From the NCBI RefSeq assembly GCF_000690905.1, contig NZ_JMCL01000007.1, positions 62,001 to 126,000 of the forward strand: DNA of 64,000 nucleotides, in the 5' to 3' direction. The position numbers and the translations under genes are program-made. Positions 36,190-45,085 of the stretch are shown here, one piece after another (the first letter of the stretch is position 1; each line of letters starts with the position of its first letter). Source of the DNA: Pseudomonas sp. Ant30-3. GTDB lineage: Bacteria; Pseudomonadota; Gammaproteobacteria; Pseudomonadales; Pseudomonadaceae. The notes beneath the pieces are model-generated. The model was not told where the DNA came from. It searched no databases and saw only the letters and a program-made list of their open reading frames with translations.

Positions 36190-37074
36190 TCAACCACTCG
36201 ACCGCTTCGAAGCCTTCTTTGCCGGAGCCGCTTTCTCAGTCGTCTTCGCCGCCGTTTTACCCTTGGCCGCCGGTTTCGCCGGTGCCTTACCGCCAAGACT
36301 GCGTTTAAGCAGCTCGGTCAAATCGATAACATCGGCAGTCTTGCGTTCCTCCTGGCCCGACACCGTCTCCACGTCCTCGATCTTGCCTTCGTTGGCTTTC
36401 TTTTCCACCAACGCCATGATCTTGTCTTCAAAACTGTCGCGATAATCCTCGGGGCTCCAGTCGCCGGCCATGTCTTCGACCAGTCGCTTGGCCATTTCCA
36501 GCTCTCCTTTGGCCAATTTCACGTCTTTGACGTCGCTGCCCAGTTCAAGCGTGTCGAGGCTGCGGACTTCTTCCGGCCAGCGCAACATCACCAATACCAT
36601 TGAATCTTCCAGCGGCATCAATGCCGCCAAGTGCTGCTTTGTATGTATCACTACATTGGCGAGGGCGACCTTATTGGTTTGTTTCAGGGTTTCACGCAGC
36701 AGGGCGTACACCTTGCCGCCGCGCTTGTCCGGCGCAAGGTAATAGGGCTTATCGATGTTCTGTAACGGGATCTGTTCGCTGTCGACAAACGAGAAAATGT
36801 CGATGGTTTGGGTGGATAGCGGGTGCGCCGATTTGATTTCCTCTTCACTGAGCACCACGTAGCGGCCCTTTTCATACTGGACGCCTTTGACGATGTTCTC
36901 CTTGTCGATTTCCTTTCCGGTGACCTTGTTCACCCGTTTGTAGCCCACCGGGTCCATGCTGCGGCCATCGAGCCAGTCAAAATCCACCCCCTGAGATGAC
37001 GTCGCTGAAACCAGCGCCACAGGGATATGGACCAGTCCGAAACTGATTGCGCCTTTCCAGATTGCACGTGGCAT
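36190..37074 (-). CDS. ku: Ku, non-homologous end-joining DNA-end-binding protein
   Basis: Bacterial Ku, 294 residues. It begins MPRAIWKGAISFGLVHIPV, the standard Ku start, followed by the ring-forming core (about 1-255). A basic tail rich in Lys, Ala and Pro (about 258-294, KAPAKPAAKGKTAAK) resembles the DNA-binding extension of other bacterial Ku proteins. Homodimers thread onto DNA ends and recruit LigD. No ligD gene lies in the adjacent sequence, so the partner must be elsewhere. Confidence 0.95.
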   Translation of the reverse strand: MPRAIWKGAISFGLVHIPVALVSATSSQGVDFDWLDGRSMDPVGYKRVNKVTGKEIDKENIVKGVQYEKGRYVVLSEEEIKSAHPLSTQTIDIFSFVDSEQIPLQNIDKPYYLAPDKRGGKVYALLRETLKQTNKVALANVVIHTKQHLAALMPLEDSMVLVMLRWPEEVRSLDTLELGSDVKDVKLAKGELEMAKRLVEDMAGDWSPEDYRDSFEDKIMALVEKKANEGKIEDVETVSGQEERKTADVIDLTELLKRSLGGKAPAKPAAKGKTAAKTTEKAAPAKKASKRSSG

Positions 37075-37281
37075 CGTCGTCTACTCGCAAGTGATGATCA
37101 GGTGACCGGCGCCCACGCGAAAAAGTTTCAGCGGCTTTACCCCAGGCTATACGGGCGGATCAGCGGTACGGTCAAAGGGTGTTACATCTTGCTGGACAGG
37201 TTTGGGTTAACAAATCCGAACCCTCGGCGTAGCGTGCTATCGAAAGGCATGCTGTTGATGTGAGCCTACAGAGAGGTTGCC

Positions 37282-37632
37282 ATGAATCGAATAATGCTTG
37301 GCCTTGGCGTGTTGACGTTGAGTGGCGTGCTGAGTCATTCCGCGCAGGCTGAGGTCGCCACGTCGCCCCTGTTATTGGCGCAAAGCCCGACGGGCAATGC
37401 CGGCAATCCGTACAACAGCCCGATTCGTCGGGCCAATCCCAACAGCATGCAAGGCACTCAACCGAGCGCGCCGGCGATTCGCGGGCCGAACACCGTGCCC
37501 GTGCCGCGACCGCCAACGCTCGACAATGGCGGCATCGGCAATCGCTACCCGCAAGACCGCTCGGCGCCCGTCAGCCCGCCGAAATTCATTTCCAATCCAC
37601 CGCACCGAGATGCACCCACCGGCAACCGTTGA
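37282..37632 (+). CDS. Secreted proline/asparagine-rich hypothetical protein
   Basis: A protein of 116 residues with a signal peptide (about 1-23, ending AQAEV). The mature part is low-complexity, rich in Pro, Asn, Gly and Arg (for example NPYNSPIRRANPNS and PVPRPPTLDNGGIG), with no cysteine, and is probably disordered. GAGAGG before the ATG supports the start. The function is not recognised. The aldose sugar dehydrogenase gene follows 51 bases later on the same strand. Confidence 0.72.
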   Translation: MNRIMLGLGVLTLSGVLSHSAQAEVATSPLLLAQSPTGNAGNPYNSPIRRANPNSMQGTQPSAPAIRGPNTVPVPRPPTLDNGGIGNRYPQDRSAPVSPPKFISNPPHRDAPTGNR

Positions 37633-37683
37633 TCCCAGGGCATAAAGCTTTGTTAGCCATTTTGACGACAAAAGGAATCGTGC

Positions 37684-38835
37684 ATGTTGCGTAAAACCCT
37701 TCTGGCCACATTCTGCGCCAGCGCACTGATCACCACTGCATCGCCGGTTTTTGCGGCGTCGACCCAGGAATTGAAAAGCGAACAGGGGACGCTCGAAGTT
37801 ACCCAAATTGCCAAGGGCCTCGATCACCCGTGGGCCTTGGCGTTTTTGCCTGATCAACAGGGCATGCTGGTTACTGAGCGCCCCGGCAACCTGCGCGTGG
37901 TCAGCGCAGACGGCAAACTCTCTGCGCCGCTGGAGGGCGTGCCGAAAGTCTGGGCCAAGGGGCAGGGCGGTTTGCTCGACGTGGTTCTTTCACCGGACTT
38001 CAAGGAGGACCGCACGGTGTATCTGTCTTATGCCGAAGGTGGCGGTGCTGGCGACAAGGCCGGCACAGCGGTCGGTCGCGGGCAATTGTCTGAAGACTTG
38101 AAGACGCTGAAGAACTTCAAAGTGATCTTCCGCCAGGAGCCCAAGCTCTCGGTCGGCAATCACTTCGGGTCAAGGCTGGTCTTCGACCGCGATGGCTATC
38201 TGTTTATCGTCCTGGGTGAAAACAACGACCGGCCGACGGCGCAGGACCTCGACAAGCTGCAAGGCAAAGTGGTGCGCATTTACCCGGACGGCAAGGTGCC
38301 CGACGACAATCCTTTCGTCGGTCAAAACGGCATACGCCCGGAAATCTGGTCATACGGCCAGCGCAATCCGCAAGGCGCCGCGCTTAATCCATGGACCGGA
38401 GTGCTCTGGGAAAACGAGCATGGCCCCCGTGGCGGTGACGAAATCAACATCATCGAGCGCGGCAAGAATTATGGCTGGCCGACAGCGACCCACGGCATCA
38501 ACTATTCCGGCCAGCCGATACCCGAAGCCAGTGGCAAAACAGCCGAGGGCACCGTCGCCCCGCATCACGTTTGGGAAAAATCTCCCGGCCTGAGCGGCAT
38601 GGCATTCTACGACGCCGACCGCTTCAAGCCATGGCAGCACAACGTATTCATCGGAGCGCTGGTCACCCAGGAGCTGATCCGTTTGCAGTTCGACGGCGAC
38701 CGCGTAGTGCATGAGGAACGCTTGATGGGTGAACTCAACAAGCGCATCCGCGACGTGCGTCAGGGTCCGGATGGTTATTTGTACGTGCTGACCGATGATG
38801 ACGACGGCGAGCTACTCAAAGTCGGCCTGAAATAG
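37684..38835 (+). CDS. PQQ-dependent aldose sugar dehydrogenase
   Basis: A periplasmic enzyme of 383 residues of the soluble glucose dehydrogenase/YliI (GSDH, PF07995) family. The signal peptide ends near residue 25 (PVFAAS). Beta-propeller motifs include GLDHPWALAFLPD, GQGGLLDVVLSPDF, GNHFGSRLVFDRDGYLFI, YGQRNPQGAALNP, WENEHGPRGGDEIN and GKNYGWP. It would oxidise aldoses with PQQ and pass electrons to the respiratory chain. E. coli YliI, a close type, is PQQ- and Ca-dependent. The natural substrate is unknown. Confidence 0.92.
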   Translation: MLRKTLLATFCASALITTASPVFAASTQELKSEQGTLEVTQIAKGLDHPWALAFLPDQQGMLVTERPGNLRVVSADGKLSAPLEGVPKVWAKGQGGLLDVVLSPDFKEDRTVYLSYAEGGGAGDKAGTAVGRGQLSEDLKTLKNFKVIFRQEPKLSVGNHFGSRLVFDRDGYLFIVLGENNDRPTAQDLDKLQGKVVRIYPDGKVPDDNPFVGQNGIRPEIWSYGQRNPQGAALNPWTGVLWENEHGPRGGDEINIIERGKNYGWPTATHGINYSGQPIPEASGKTAEGTVAPHHVWEKSPGLSGMAFYDADRFKPWQHNVFIGALVTQELIRLQFDGDRVVHEERLMGELNKRIRDVRQGPDGYLYVLTDDDDGELLKVGLK

Positions 38836-38854
38836 CGTTCTAGACGCGACCCCT

Positions 38855-38935
38855 GTAGCAGCTGGCGCAGCCTGCGTCCACGCGATCCCTGTAGCAGCTG
38901 GCGCAGCCTGCGTCCGGCTGCGCAGCAGCGGTCAA
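38855..38935. repeat. Tandem REP pair (GTAGCAGCTGGCGC variant)
   Basis: Two direct copies of a unit of about 36 bases (starting near 38852 and 38888) share GTAGCAGCTGGCGCAGCCTGCGTC. The second is followed by GGCTGCGCAGCAG, which can pair back. They lie between the convergent aldose dehydrogenase and DUF2834-like genes. Confidence 0.78.
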
Positions 38936-38941
38936 GTTAAA

Positions 38942-39259
38942 TCATCCACGCAACTCCCGCCCCCGCCAACCCAGCACCACCAGATACAACAACGGCCCAA
39001 CCGAAACAAAAACAGCCGTGATCAACAGATAAGGCAACACAGACCAACCCGAGTGCCCACGCTTGCGCGCATCCCTGTACATCCAGATCCCCGCCAGAGT
39101 CGCCAGCAAATACAGATCAATCACCACCTGCGCAGTATCAGGCCGGGACATCAGACTGATACCAAAATCGATCAGCGACTGCTCGGCCTGCATCATTACC
39201 GAAAGGGTATAACCAGAGAATGCGATCAAAGCGAGCAGGGGCAGGGCGACAGATTTCAT
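38942..39259 (-). CDS. DUF2834-like small membrane protein
   Basis: A protein of 105 residues with three hydrophobic helices (about 5-25, 45-60 and 74-97), an RDARKRG basic loop and WSVLPYLLITAVFVSVGPLLYL. It fits the DUF2834 small-membrane-protein pattern (helix, DLYLLATLAGIWMYRDAR, helix). The function is unknown. It is followed by no clear operon partner; the NIPSNAP gene lies 39 bases upstream on the same strand. Confidence 0.72.
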   Translation of the reverse strand: MKSVALPLLALIAFSGYTLSVMMQAEQSLIDFGISLMSRPDTAQVVIDLYLLATLAGIWMYRDARKRGHSGWSVLPYLLITAVFVSVGPLLYLVVLGWRGRELRG

Positions 39260-39298
39260 GATGGCCTTCCTTGGTTTAAATGGATTTGCAGTTCCATG

Positions 39299-39604
39299 TC
39301 AGGCCATCAACGGCCGTAAAAACGTTCGTTCATAACTGACGATAAACTTCTTCTCGACTAACAACGCCACCAACGCGGTACTTTCCGTGTCAGTCATCGT
39401 GATGTGCCGGTAACTTTCATAGTCCGCCAGAGAAGGAAAACTGAACAGGCAGTAAGCAATATTGCTCGCTCCCTCGGAGGGCAAGAAGTATCCGTGATGC
39501 GTGCCGCCGAGACGCTCCACAATACGCAGCCACGCTTTTGCGTAGGCCTCGAATTCCGGCAGTTGATAGGGGTCGATCACATATTTGACATGGCAGGTAA
39601 TCAA
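39299..39604 (-). CDS. NIPSNAP-family protein
   Basis: A small ferredoxin-like (dimeric alpha-beta barrel) protein of 101 residues. The pattern VKYVIDPYQLPEFEAYAKAWLRIVERLGGTHHGYFLPSEG fits the bacterial NIPSNAP group, with a C-terminal RTFLRPL. The function is unknown; relatives are suspected to bind small molecules. It lies just downstream of the ecotin gene on the same strand with an 18-base gap, so they may share a transcript. Confidence 0.8.
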   Translation of the reverse strand: MITCHVKYVIDPYQLPEFEAYAKAWLRIVERLGGTHHGYFLPSEGASNIAYCLFSFPSLADYESYRHITMTDTESTALVALLVEKKFIVSYERTFLRPLMA

Positions 39605-39622
39605 ATCGAGCGCTCCCTTAGA

Positions 39623-40105
39623 TTATTCCTGAACGGCTTTCTCGACTGTTTCCGAAGCCGACCAAACTCGGTAACGAACCTCGACGTCCTTGGGTGCATA
39701 AACAACAATCGGCAACTTGCTGTTGTAGCGCAACATAAAGCCGTCACCCACTACCGGCACGAAGTCTTGCTTACGTTCGCCATCGGGACAGGCCATTTGA
39801 GTGCTCATCGGCCCGATAACCGTTTCCAACCGGTAGAACGGATAACCCCAACCCTCGAGATTCTTTTCCTCAAGCATGCCGCCCAGGCGCTGTCGGTTGC
39901 AATCTACGGTAAGCGTTTTGCCGGCAAGGATCTCGACCTGAAAACTGTCTTCCCGGGTTTGTGGAGCGAGATGAATGACCTGGCGGGTGAAGCCATCCTC
40001 AGGCTTGGGGAATGGAGCAAATTTTTCAAGCGGCGCGGCGTCAGCGAATGAGGACAGCGCCGTAGCGATCAGCCCAACGGTAGTGACACAGGTCAGTGAA
40101 CCCAT
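39623..40105 (-). CDS. eco: Ecotin, periplasmic serine-protease inhibitor
   Basis: A protein of 160 residues with a signal peptide (about 1-23, ending ADAAP). It matches ecotin: [32 protein letters not shown], the reactive loop [11 protein letters not shown], and the C-terminal [13 protein letters not shown] and VEVRYRVW dimer arm. The P1 residue is Met104 and the flanking disulfide is Cys69-Cys106, as in E. coli ecotin. It inhibits trypsin-fold proteases and protects against host or predator enzymes. AAGGAGG five bases before the ATG at 40105 fixes the start. Confidence 0.94.
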   Translation of the reverse strand: MGSLTCVTTVGLIATALSSFADAAPLEKFAPFPKPEDGFTRQVIHLAPQTREDSFQVEILAGKTLTVDCNRQRLGGMLEEKNLEGWGYPFYRLETVIGPMSTQMACPDGERKQDFVPVVGDGFMLRYNSKLPIVVYAPKDVEVRYRVWSASETVEKAVQE

Positions 40106-40409
40106 GTTGCCTCCTTGCGTGTAAGTGAGGTCAGCGGATACTGAACTGACAGACTGCATTCTCACTGCCGTTTGCTGCCAATGCAAACGAGAGTGACGGG
40201 TTTGCAAAATGCATGAGAATCGAAGCCTATCTTGCAAATTGCATGAGGCACTCGATGGGTGATTTCGCTAAGTCCTTGATTCGCCGATGAGCTGCAGCGC
40301 AGGAATTGAGGCATGTTTTATGCTGTAGATGTCTGTTGAAGCTGACCGGATTTATACAGAGCCAGCATTGATCATTAATTGGCTATCTCACATTTAGGAG
40401 AGTACTGCC
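40106..40409. other. Divergent region between ecotin and DUF1652 genes with a direct repeat
   Basis: A gap of 304 bases holding the promoters of both flanking genes. It contains two copies of TTGCAAAWTGCATGAG at 40202-40217 and 40232-40247, exactly 30 bases apart with one mismatch. No gene or REP element is seen in it. Confidence 0.6.
40202..40247. promoter_or_regulatory. Paired 16-base direct repeat, operator candidate
   Basis: The two units lie 30 bases (about three helical turns) apart, and each contains a TGCA...TGCA palindrome; in the second it is TGCAA-A-TTGCA, a perfect dyad. Same-face spacing suggests cooperative binding of two dimers. The unit nearest ecotin is about 97 bases from its start. 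The binder is unknown. Confidence 0.5.
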
Positions 40410-40679
40410 ATGTTTCTGTCTGCCTTGGAAATTCGCAACATTGTTGAAACCGGTTTTTTACCGAAACGCTGCCAATGCACGTTGTCACCCGATCTGCAGA
40501 TGACGGTTAAGGTGTTCGCCGACACGAGAACTGAGCAGGTCGAGCTGCTGGTGACCGGCATCAACGCGAGCAAGTTGAACAGTAGCCGCGCGATCAGCGA
40601 ACTCATTGCTGGCCTGCGCACCGACTTGCAGCGTCAGACGAACGCTCAGCTTCTGCACCCGAACAGGCGCGCGCTGTAA
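40410..40679 (+). CDS. DUF1652 protein
   Basis: A protein of 89 residues of the Pseudomonas-specific DUF1652 family. LEIRNIVETGFLPKRCQCTLSPD and the C-terminal SELIAGLRTDLQ are the usual conserved parts. It is soluble, with no signal peptide. The function is unknown. An AGGAGAG upstream of the ATG supports the start. Confidence 0.85.
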   Translation: MFLSALEIRNIVETGFLPKRCQCTLSPDLQMTVKVFADTRTEQVELLVTGINASKLNSSRAISELIAGLRTDLQRQTNAQLLHPNRRAL

Positions 40680-40703
40680 CTGCCCGCCGACGCTGCATCT
40701 CAG

Positions 40704-40970
40704 TCAGTTTTGCAGCCGGCATCCTTCGGACAGTTTGCGATAAGTGATCTCCGCAGGTCGGCCGGCGGGATCGATGTATTTCATATTGGCCGACACCACT
40801 TCACATTCCACCGTGGACGTCTCGGTCAGGGAAATGACCCTGGCCACATGCAACGGCATTCCGTATCGATACGACGCTGCGGTGGGCGACACGTCGTCTG
40901 CAGCGTGTGTCACACCAACAGATAAGGTGCAGGCGAGGGCGGTGGGAATTAGCAAAGCGCGCATGTTCAT
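40704..40970 (-). CDS. DUF2790 secreted protein
   Basis: A periplasmic protein of 88 residues with a signal peptide (about 1-24, ending THAADD) and the DUF2790 core: YRYGMPLHVARVISLTE, VECEVVSANMKYIDPAGR, ITYRKLSEGC. Two conserved cysteines could form a disulfide. These short proteins are frequent in pseudomonads and are often metal- or stress-responsive, but their role is unknown. GGAG before the ATG at 40970 fixes the start. Confidence 0.85.
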   Translation of the reverse strand: MNMRALLIPTALACTLSVGVTHAADDVSPTAASYRYGMPLHVARVISLTETSTVECEVVSANMKYIDPAGRPAEITYRKLSEGCRLQN

Positions 40971-41223
40971 GAACGTTCTCCATTGCGGACAATGAGTCAC
41001 CTCGACGGTGAGTCGGGTGTGCCGCACTGGGCGTCAGACAGCTCTGTGGCGTGCGGTCCAAGGGATTTTTAGGCCGGAAGGTTAAGCGGTGGTTAACGTA
41101 GCTGAGTGTTGGATTCCAACAGTCCCGTAGAAAAGCGCAATAGCCAGCAGTGTTTGCATTCGCAGAGCTCTTTTTCTTTTAGTTTTGAAAAAAAGTCCTC
41201 ATTGGGTTATTAGGCTTCCGGAG

Positions 41224-41901
41224 TTACCAAGAGCCGTATGGCACCCCAAATTTCTCGACATAGGCTTTGGAAACGGCTGAAAGAGGCCGATGGTGTCCGC
41301 CGGACTTACCTTCATACGGGCCACGTGGATCAATCACGGCTTTGACCATAGTCACTTCAATCGGTGGCAGGCATGAACCGCCCACCCAGACTTTGGCGAT
41401 ACCTCCAGGCGCCAGTCCTATATCGATCGAATCGCGATATCCAGTGATCCATTTACCATCAAATCTGCAGAAAACCTTTTCTCCCCTGCGAATGAGCTCC
41501 CGAGTAGCCTCTGGGATATTAATCACCATCAGGTAGGTTTGCGGTTCGACCAGCGATTGCCAGCGGACATAGATCTGTTTGGGCAGGTCAGCCCCTGTCA
41601 CACGCTTGCCGCCGCCGATGGCTGCTCTTTTAGGCCAGCCTCGCGGGTCGCCGGAATTGTTCGAAGGCTTTGATATTGAGGCAATTCCGCTCCACGCACG
41701 TGGATACACATGGTCCTGAACATCGACAACATCCGCTGTTTCGATCCAAACCTCCATATAATCGGGGGCCGAAAACCCCAATTCCCAAGAATCGTAAGGC
41801 ATTGACTCGCTGTTGGCGAATGTGCAGCCACTCAGCAGCAAGGCGGGAAGAGCGACGCGTATAAAATTACTTATCAGGATCTTGATGCGGGTCACTCCCA
41901 T
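41224..41901 (-). CDS. DUF2931 lipoprotein, putative T6SS immunity protein
   Basis: A protein of 225 residues with a lipoprotein signal (ALLLSGC, Cys at about 26), so it should be membrane-anchored facing the periplasm. It belongs to the DUF2931 family: KQIYVRWQSLVEPQTY, ATRELIRRGEKVFCRFDG, GLAPGGIAKVWVGG. It overlaps by ten bases the stop of a truncated paralogue upstream. DUF2931 genes often accompany phospholipase effectors, and remnants of one lie just upstream, so a role as immunity protein is likely but inferred. It is the last gene of the T6SS island. Confidence 0.83.
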   Translation of the reverse strand: MGVTRIKILISNFIRVALPALLLSGCTFANSESMPYDSWELGFSAPDYMEVWIETADVVDVQDHVYPRAWSGIASISKPSNNSGDPRGWPKRAAIGGGKRVTGADLPKQIYVRWQSLVEPQTYLMVINIPEATRELIRRGEKVFCRFDGKWITGYRDSIDIGLAPGGIAKVWVGGSCLPPIEVTMVKAVIDPRGPYEGKSGGHHRPLSAVSKAYVEKFGVPYGSW

Positions 41902-42412
41902 GAGCCGTATGGCACACCAAATTTCTCGACATAGGCTTTGGAAACATCAGTGAGAGAGTCGTACTTGCCACCAGATTTACCTTCATAGGGGCCACGAGGA
42001 TCAATCTCTGCTTTCACCGTGGTCACTTCGATCGGTGGCAGGCACGGGCCCAGTACCCAGACCTTGGCGATCCCCCCGGGGGCCAAATTCACAACCAATG
42101 CTTCGCGGTAGTCTGTTATAAACTTTCCATCAAAAGCGCAAAACACTTTTTCTTCTCTGCGCATGAGTTCCCTCGTCGACTCTGGTATTTCGATTACCAT
42201 CTTATAGGTCTGAGGTTCGACGAGCGATTGCCAACGCACATAGATTTTTTTGGGTAAATCTGCGCCTGTCACGTACTTTCCTTTACCCCATCCAGGATTT
42301 TCAGGCCATCCTTTCGGATTCCCGCCATTATTTGGAGGTGTCTGTATCGCAGCGGTACCGCTCATGGCGCGCCGATAGACTTGCCCTTGAACATCAATTA
42401 CATCCGCGGTCT
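41892..42412 (-). pseudogene. Truncated DUF2931 gene, signal peptide lost
   Basis: Homology to the intact neighbour begins at TKTADVIDVQ (about 42412) and continues to the stop, with shared blocks such as KIYVRWQSLVEPQTY and GPYEGKSGG. The first 50-60 residues, including the lipoprotein signal, are missing. In this frame there is a stop upstream, and the first ATG is at 42365 (157 residues). The join abuts the 3' end of the phospholipase remnant, so a deletion between the two genes is likely. A cytoplasmic, non-exported product would not protect the periplasm. Confidence 0.78.
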
Positions 42413-43152
42413 TCGTGAAGTCAGACCTGGCGTTTTTCTTTTTCCCTGAGCGTATTCCATCAGCTTCTCATAAATTGGGATGAGCTCGACGGGAAGCGCT
42501 AATCTTGGATCTTCTTCGGGGATCTGTAAAAACGGTACGCCGTTTTGTACTGCCAATTCCCGCATGATTCGAAAATAGATTAATGACAGATCACTGCGAA
42601 CTTCGCGTTGGCTGCTGACAGCCGCATAAACATGTTTCATATTTTTGCGATTATTCTTGCCAGTGCCACGGAACGGGACTTCCCAAGTCCTTACCTCCAG
42701 CGGGAGGTTGTATTGGGAAAGTTCCTGTGTAAGACGCCTCAAGTCCTATTGGGCCAGCTTGTAACTATTCGATTCTATGAAAGATAATTTCTCTTCGATG
42801 TCGCTTTTGCGAGGTTTGCTGAGCAATATTCGCTCCATCGCCCTGGGTAAATAGCCACCGCCCAGGTCCGAATGCACGCCTGGTAAAACAATATCCGCCG
42901 CCCCAATGCTGTTCAGAGCAGAATTATAACGTCGTTCATGACTGGCAACCAATTGTACGATTTTTTTGCGGCGTTTGGCGCTAAAATTATGTTGATGCCA
43001 GATTTGTAGGCGTTATTACCATCCAAATCCCCAATGAGCGGGTTGGCGATCGCTGCAGCTGTGTCATAAACGCCAATAAAATTTATGGAGCTATCGGTCT
43101 GCGGCTCCCATGCAAAATTGGCGGCTAAGCCAGGAGTGCCAGGGAGAACTGC
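42398..43152 (-). pseudogene. Remnant of a Tle1-like (DUF2235) T6SS phospholipase effector
   Basis: The translation from 43152 reads AVLPGTPGLAANFAWEPQ, then FIGVYDTAAAIANPLIGDLD and NIILAPNAAKK. After a one-base loss in an A run (42961-42967) it continues LVASHERRYNSALNSIGAAD, with the family signature IVLPGVHSDLGGGYLP. An in-frame TAG at 42743-42745 interrupts it before RRLTQELSQYNLPLEVRTW. The N-terminal third with the GxSxG nucleophile is deleted, so it cannot be an active lipase. Identification rests on the GVHSDxGGGY and IGVxDT motifs of DUF2235 effectors. Confidence 0.8.
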
Positions 43153-43156
43153 TTAG

Positions 43157-44028
43157 CTAAAATACGTCATCAACGTCCCTTCGCACGTTGCCTCCGCCAT
43201 CAAGCTCATACAGTAGTGAAAGCAACGCATAGGATTTAACCAGATTTTGTACGAATCGAAACGCGGATTGGTCATTTCCCAAATAAGATCCATAGCCGAA
43301 AACTGCTTCGACATAGCCAGTATTGGCCGCCTTTTCGTTCCATAGTCTGAAATTTTTGAGATCTTCTTTTTCAATGTATATGGCGGCAAGTCCCATCATG
43401 CCAGGTGGATACCCATTTTCTGCAGAGGCTTTCATCCAGCGCTCGATAGCGTCAGCGCGCTGGCCACGAAGCAGGAAAACCCCACCACCTTCCTGATACT
43501 TTGTAGCTAAGCGGAACTGAGCAAGCGCGAATCCATTCTCCGCTGATTTTCGATCCATTCATCATCGCCAGTTTTCTTGTACATCAAATACATGGATTCT
43601 GCATTCCCTCGCTCGACTCCTTGATTTGCGGTTTTATTGGCCAGGTCCATCCATTGTTTCGGAGTTCTCTGTGCTTTGGGACAGTTATTCATCTTGACGC
43701 ACAGGTCGTCGGATGCTTGACCAAGCCTGATCATCGAATATACGTCACCAATTGCGGCAGAAGCCTCATACGCGGTCTGTGCTTCCGTAGTCATGTATCT
43801 CTTGTTATTCCGAATCGCCTCCCCAAGGTAGTATTGCGCTTCATGGTCACCCGCGTGGGCAGCGATCTTGAGGTGAGGAACCGCGGAAATCGCTTTGTAC
43901 TGGTTAAAGAGAGCGATTCCAGTTGTCTTAGCAATTTCTTGATCTGGGGTAAGCCCGGCCAAAGTAGATGGCGAAACTATTAAGCAAATCAATCCAAAAA
44001 CTACAGCGCTCTGAGGCAATATGTTCAT
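43157..44028 (-). pseudogene. Sel1-repeat protein gene, frameshifted and 3'-truncated
   Basis: The 5' part (44028 to about 43551) encodes a signal peptide (VSPSTLAG) and Sel1-like repeats as far as TGDDEWIE. The frame then shifts by one base in an A run (GAAAATCAG) and resumes KSAENGFALAQFRLATKYQ down to LLYELDGGGNVRRDVDDVF. The final 45 or so residues present in intact paralogues (..EEWKANHPPLSYFPDKL) are replaced by the phospholipase remnant. It is a decayed relative of the intact genes at 45.1-47.1 kb. Confidence 0.82.
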
Positions 44029-44100
44029 AGCTTACCTGGATAATCTAATCATGACTCCACCGTTTTTAGTATTCGGTAATCAGTATCGACGAGCGCTCGC

Positions 44101-45085
44101 TTAACGACTCAATTTAAACGGAAAATAAGAAAGCGCCGGGTGATTTTCTTTCCACTGCGACGCCATCTTTCCTGCCTCATCCAACTGCGCCGGACTCATC
44201 GAGCTTCTAAATTTGGCTATGAGATAGTCTGCGTCTTCCTTCGCGCCGCCTCCGCCATCAAGCTCAGAGAATAGCGAGAGCAGCGCATGGGATCGCACGA
44301 GGTTCACGGGAAAACCGAAATCAGTGTTTTCGCCCGATAAGTAATAGGCGTAGTTAAACACAGCCTCGACATATCCTGTCGATGCGGCCCGCTCGGTCCA
44401 ATTTCTCGCGCCTTCCAAGTCATTTTTCTCAACAAAACTGCTGTAAGACTGGTCATCGCTCTCGGATACCCTCCTTCTGCAGAAGCTTTCATCTAGCGTT
44501 CGACAGCATCCGCCCTGCGTGAGGGGGTGATGAAAAACCCACTACCTTCACGGTACTCAGTCGCGAGAAGATACTGCGACAGTGCAAATCCGTTTTCAGC
44601 TGATTGCTCAAGCCATGTTTTCTCGCCAGTCAATTCGTAGAGCAAATAATCGATTCTGCATCGTGTTCGGAGGCCTGTGCCAATGCCGTCGATTTTGCGG
44701 TTGCTATCCACTCTTGAGGCGTCCTTCGGCTTTTGGAGCAGTTGTTCATCGCCACACACAGATCAGAGTCCATCTCACCCAGTCGGATCATGGCGTAGAT
44801 ATTTCCTTGCTCCGCGGAAGCCTCATAGGCTTCCCTGGCCGCAGCGTCTATGTACCGCGTGTTTTTTCGAATGGCTTCGGCCAGATAGTAGCGCGCCTCA
44901 GCGTCACCACCCTCAGCTGCAGTTTTGAGAAAGGGCATTGCACTGACGGCTTTGTGTTGATTGTAAAGAGCTATTCCGTGCAATTTAGCAGCATATTGCT
45001 CCGCTGATAATTGAGCCCGGGTGTGAGGAGAAACCAGCAAGAGCAATATTCCGAGTCGCATCGCTTTTTTGAAAAAATCTTTCAT
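44101..45085 (-). pseudogene. Sel1-repeat protein gene with three lesions
   Basis: This is full length by homology (signal peptide LLLVSPHTRAQ to ENHPALSYFPFKLSR) but broken three times. Near 44650 an ATGTAT-type codon pair has lost one base, so DAES is followed by the wrong frame. At about 44492-44494 the Trp codon expected in AVERWMKAS is TAG. Near 44440-44460 another indel moves the frame before SFVEKNDLEGARNW. It is clearly non-functional unless errors coincide. Its start overlaps the stop of the intact paralogue upstream by four bases. Confidence 0.85.

Noticed and set aside
41028..41223. An integration site at the AT-rich left border of the T6SS island
   Set aside because: No tRNA, integrase or direct-repeat pair was seen, so only a change in base composition can be claimed.
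43153..43389. A 78-codon minus-strand frame within the broken Sel1 gene
   Set aside because: It runs in another frame of the Sel1 remnant and has no signal, ribosome site or homology.
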